A stretch of DNA of 64,000 nucleotides from Formicarius rufipectus (Eukaryota; Chordata; Aves; Passeriformes; Formicariidae), in contig VXAU01006170.1 of NCBI GenBank assembly GCA_013399695.1, positions 55,824-119,823 on the forward strand. Direction: 5' to 3'. Within the stretch, counting starts at the first letter, position 1, and the number at the start of each line of letters is the position of its first letter. The position numbers and the translations under genes are program-made. The notes beneath the pieces were generated by a model. It made no database searches. It was not told the DNA's origin and worked only from the letters and a program-made list of their open reading frames with translations. Positions 62,783-64,000 of the stretch are shown in pieces.

Positions 62783-63253
62783 ACACTTTATCAGAGCAGT
62801 TTTGTGTGGATCTATGTAGAGAACCATAGCTTTTTGTTCCTAGCAGAGATTGGCTTTCTCTTCAAAGGAAACAATTATCTTCTATGGCCACAGCTGTCTA
62901 ATGGCTCAAGAGGAGCATCGCAGTGTTGTAACCTGGTCAGTTTGAAAACAAACAGAAATAACAATATAGCTTTATTCAGCCTCTATAATTATGTAGCAGC
63001 TCTAGCACTGGTCTTCTGTTCATTACAATTCAGTAAGTCTTTGAAGTCTTTGGTTTCTCCAGTTCAATGTTTTTATGTTTGGGGGTATTTCAGACTGTAT
63101 TATTCCAAGGTTTATGGATTTTTAGCTATTTTAACCCAACCCACAGTTTTCTTCTACTTAATTCTCTCAGCTATGCAGATGCTGTGTTGCCTGAAACTTA
63201 CAGAAGGGTTATCTACTCTGTTAGAGGTTGCATTGAAAAATCACAGGATATGA
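62735..63253 (+). other. Longest N-free open frame (172 codons), probably spurious
   Basis: Codons 1-16 are encoded by the A/C tract (Lys/Asn/Pro). The remaining 156 codons give a mixed, partly hydrophobic sequence with possible membrane segments, unlike any family I know. There is no Kozak-like start context, no splice structure and no neighbour to support it. In DNA of this composition, one frame of this length in 64 kb is not surprising. It is kept only as the most gene-like single frame. Confidence 0.12.
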
Positions 63254-63566
63254 AAAAATTCAGTATTTAATATCCAATGATTAAGCTTTTCAGATGTTCT
63301 GCCCTCTGACACCAAAGCAGACCCAACATACCAGAATTCAGCTATTACACAAGCTAGAATGGTTTTTGGAAATACATGCCAAAGATTATGGGACCATGTT
63401 ATATGATGTTTTGTAAGCCAAGGTAAGCTTAGGAATTCTCTTCATGAAAATATGCTCGACTTATCTCATTCACTTAATAGGTTGTTCAGATTTTCAGATT
63501 ACTTTCTTAACATTTAATTGGACTTGAAAACTGATTCCACTAAATTTGACTAAAATGTTAAGTATG
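63254..63566. other. Noncoding DNA up to the CR1 fragment
   Basis: No feature recognised. Confidence 0.5.
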
Positions 63567-64000
63567 GAGCTCACAGCTGACAATAGCAGAGTCGAGATCC
63601 TCTGGGTAAGGATCATGGAGCAAACAAATGACATTGTGGGAGTCTGTTAAAGACCTCCCAGCCAGGACAATGACACTGGTAAATTATTCTTTGAGGAACT
63701 AAGGGGCACTTTCAAGTCAACTGCCCTTGTCCTTATAGGGGACCTCACCTTGCTAAAAAACCTGGATGACAATTTTATGGAACAGGTTCTAGTGGAGTCG
63801 ACTCAGAAAGATGCTCTTCTTGATCTGCTGCTTGTCAAGAGAATGGATCCTGTGAGCCAAGTGGATATTGGTGGCTGTCATGGTCACAGTGACCGAGTTG
63901 ATCAAGTTTTAACATCTCTGTTGACAGAAAAAGTGCCAGCAAGACCTTGGCTCTGGATATAAGGAGATATAAGACCTTAGGCTGTTCAGGGAATTAGTAT
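63567..64000 (+). mobile_element. CR1 LINE ORF2 endonuclease-domain fragment, dead
   Basis: The + frame starting at 63567 reads the C-terminal half of the CR1 APE-type endonuclease: SRVEILWVRI, then VGVC, a stop (TAA 63648-63650) where the family has Tyr, then RPP. Next come ALVLIGDLTLL (family GDFN), DNFMEQVL, and KDALLDLLL, and then GHSDRV (family SDHE). The catalytic Asn of GDFN is Thr and the His of SDH is Arg, so the domain is inactive even apart from the stop. About 17 residues after GDLT are missing. A stop at 63960-63962 and a frame change follow, with RLFREL in another frame, so CR1 continues beyond the window. The left edge is a 5' truncation or unrecognisable decay. Confidence 0.9.

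Noticed and set aside
1..64000. CRISPR arrays, operons, phage or plasmid features
   Set aside because: The sequence is vertebrate nuclear DNA. No regularly spaced identical repeats or bacterial-type gene layout are present.

Overview
This window looks like nuclear DNA from a bird. The evidence is several decayed copies of the CR1 LINE, one of them carrying the characteristic CR1 3' tail, plus two segments that resemble avian endogenous-retrovirus LTRs. The background is AT-rich and CpG-poor, with long A/T homopolymers, microsatellites and one 385-base assembly gap. The species cannot be told from the sequence. I found no convincing complete protein-coding gene, no tRNA or rRNA, and no bacterial-type feature. 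The window is best read as a gene desert or the inside of a very large intron.

Layout. 1-9,100: AT-rich DNA with two 134-base copies of an unidentified element exactly 2,204 bases apart (2204-2337 and 4408-4541). 9,100-16,400: background DNA with two old antisense CR1 3' fragments (about 10,986-11,136 and 12,930-13,100). 16,441-17,020: an unexplained less AT-rich block. 18,633-18,974: a pair of exon-like segments with good splice-site matches, coding status unproven. 19,000-27,400: AT-rich DNA, the gap (22,962-23,346) and a stretch near 20.4-20.6 kb that looks like a conserved noncoding element. 27,403-28,113: the best CR1 copy, with the end of the reverse-transcriptase ORF, the 3' UTR and the tail. 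33,560-34,020: a compact promoter-like or enhancer-like block. 34,595-34,735: a dense cluster of homeodomain core motifs. 37,508-37,709: a 200-base T/G-only tract. 40,977-41,042: a small antisense CR1 end. 44,030-45,660: another less AT-rich block of unknown origin. 46,750-47,408: an LTR-like element with 45-base tandem units. 52,400-52,830: a second LTR-like block in the opposite orientation. 63,567-64,000: a CR1 endonuclease-domain fragment that runs off the window end.

Nothing here forms an operon or pathway. The repeats record successive waves of retroelement insertion. Any function of the remaining DNA would be cis-regulatory or intronic, and that needs comparison between species, which I could not run. 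Long open frames exist (up to 172 codons), but their number and length fit chance in this composition and none was recognised.
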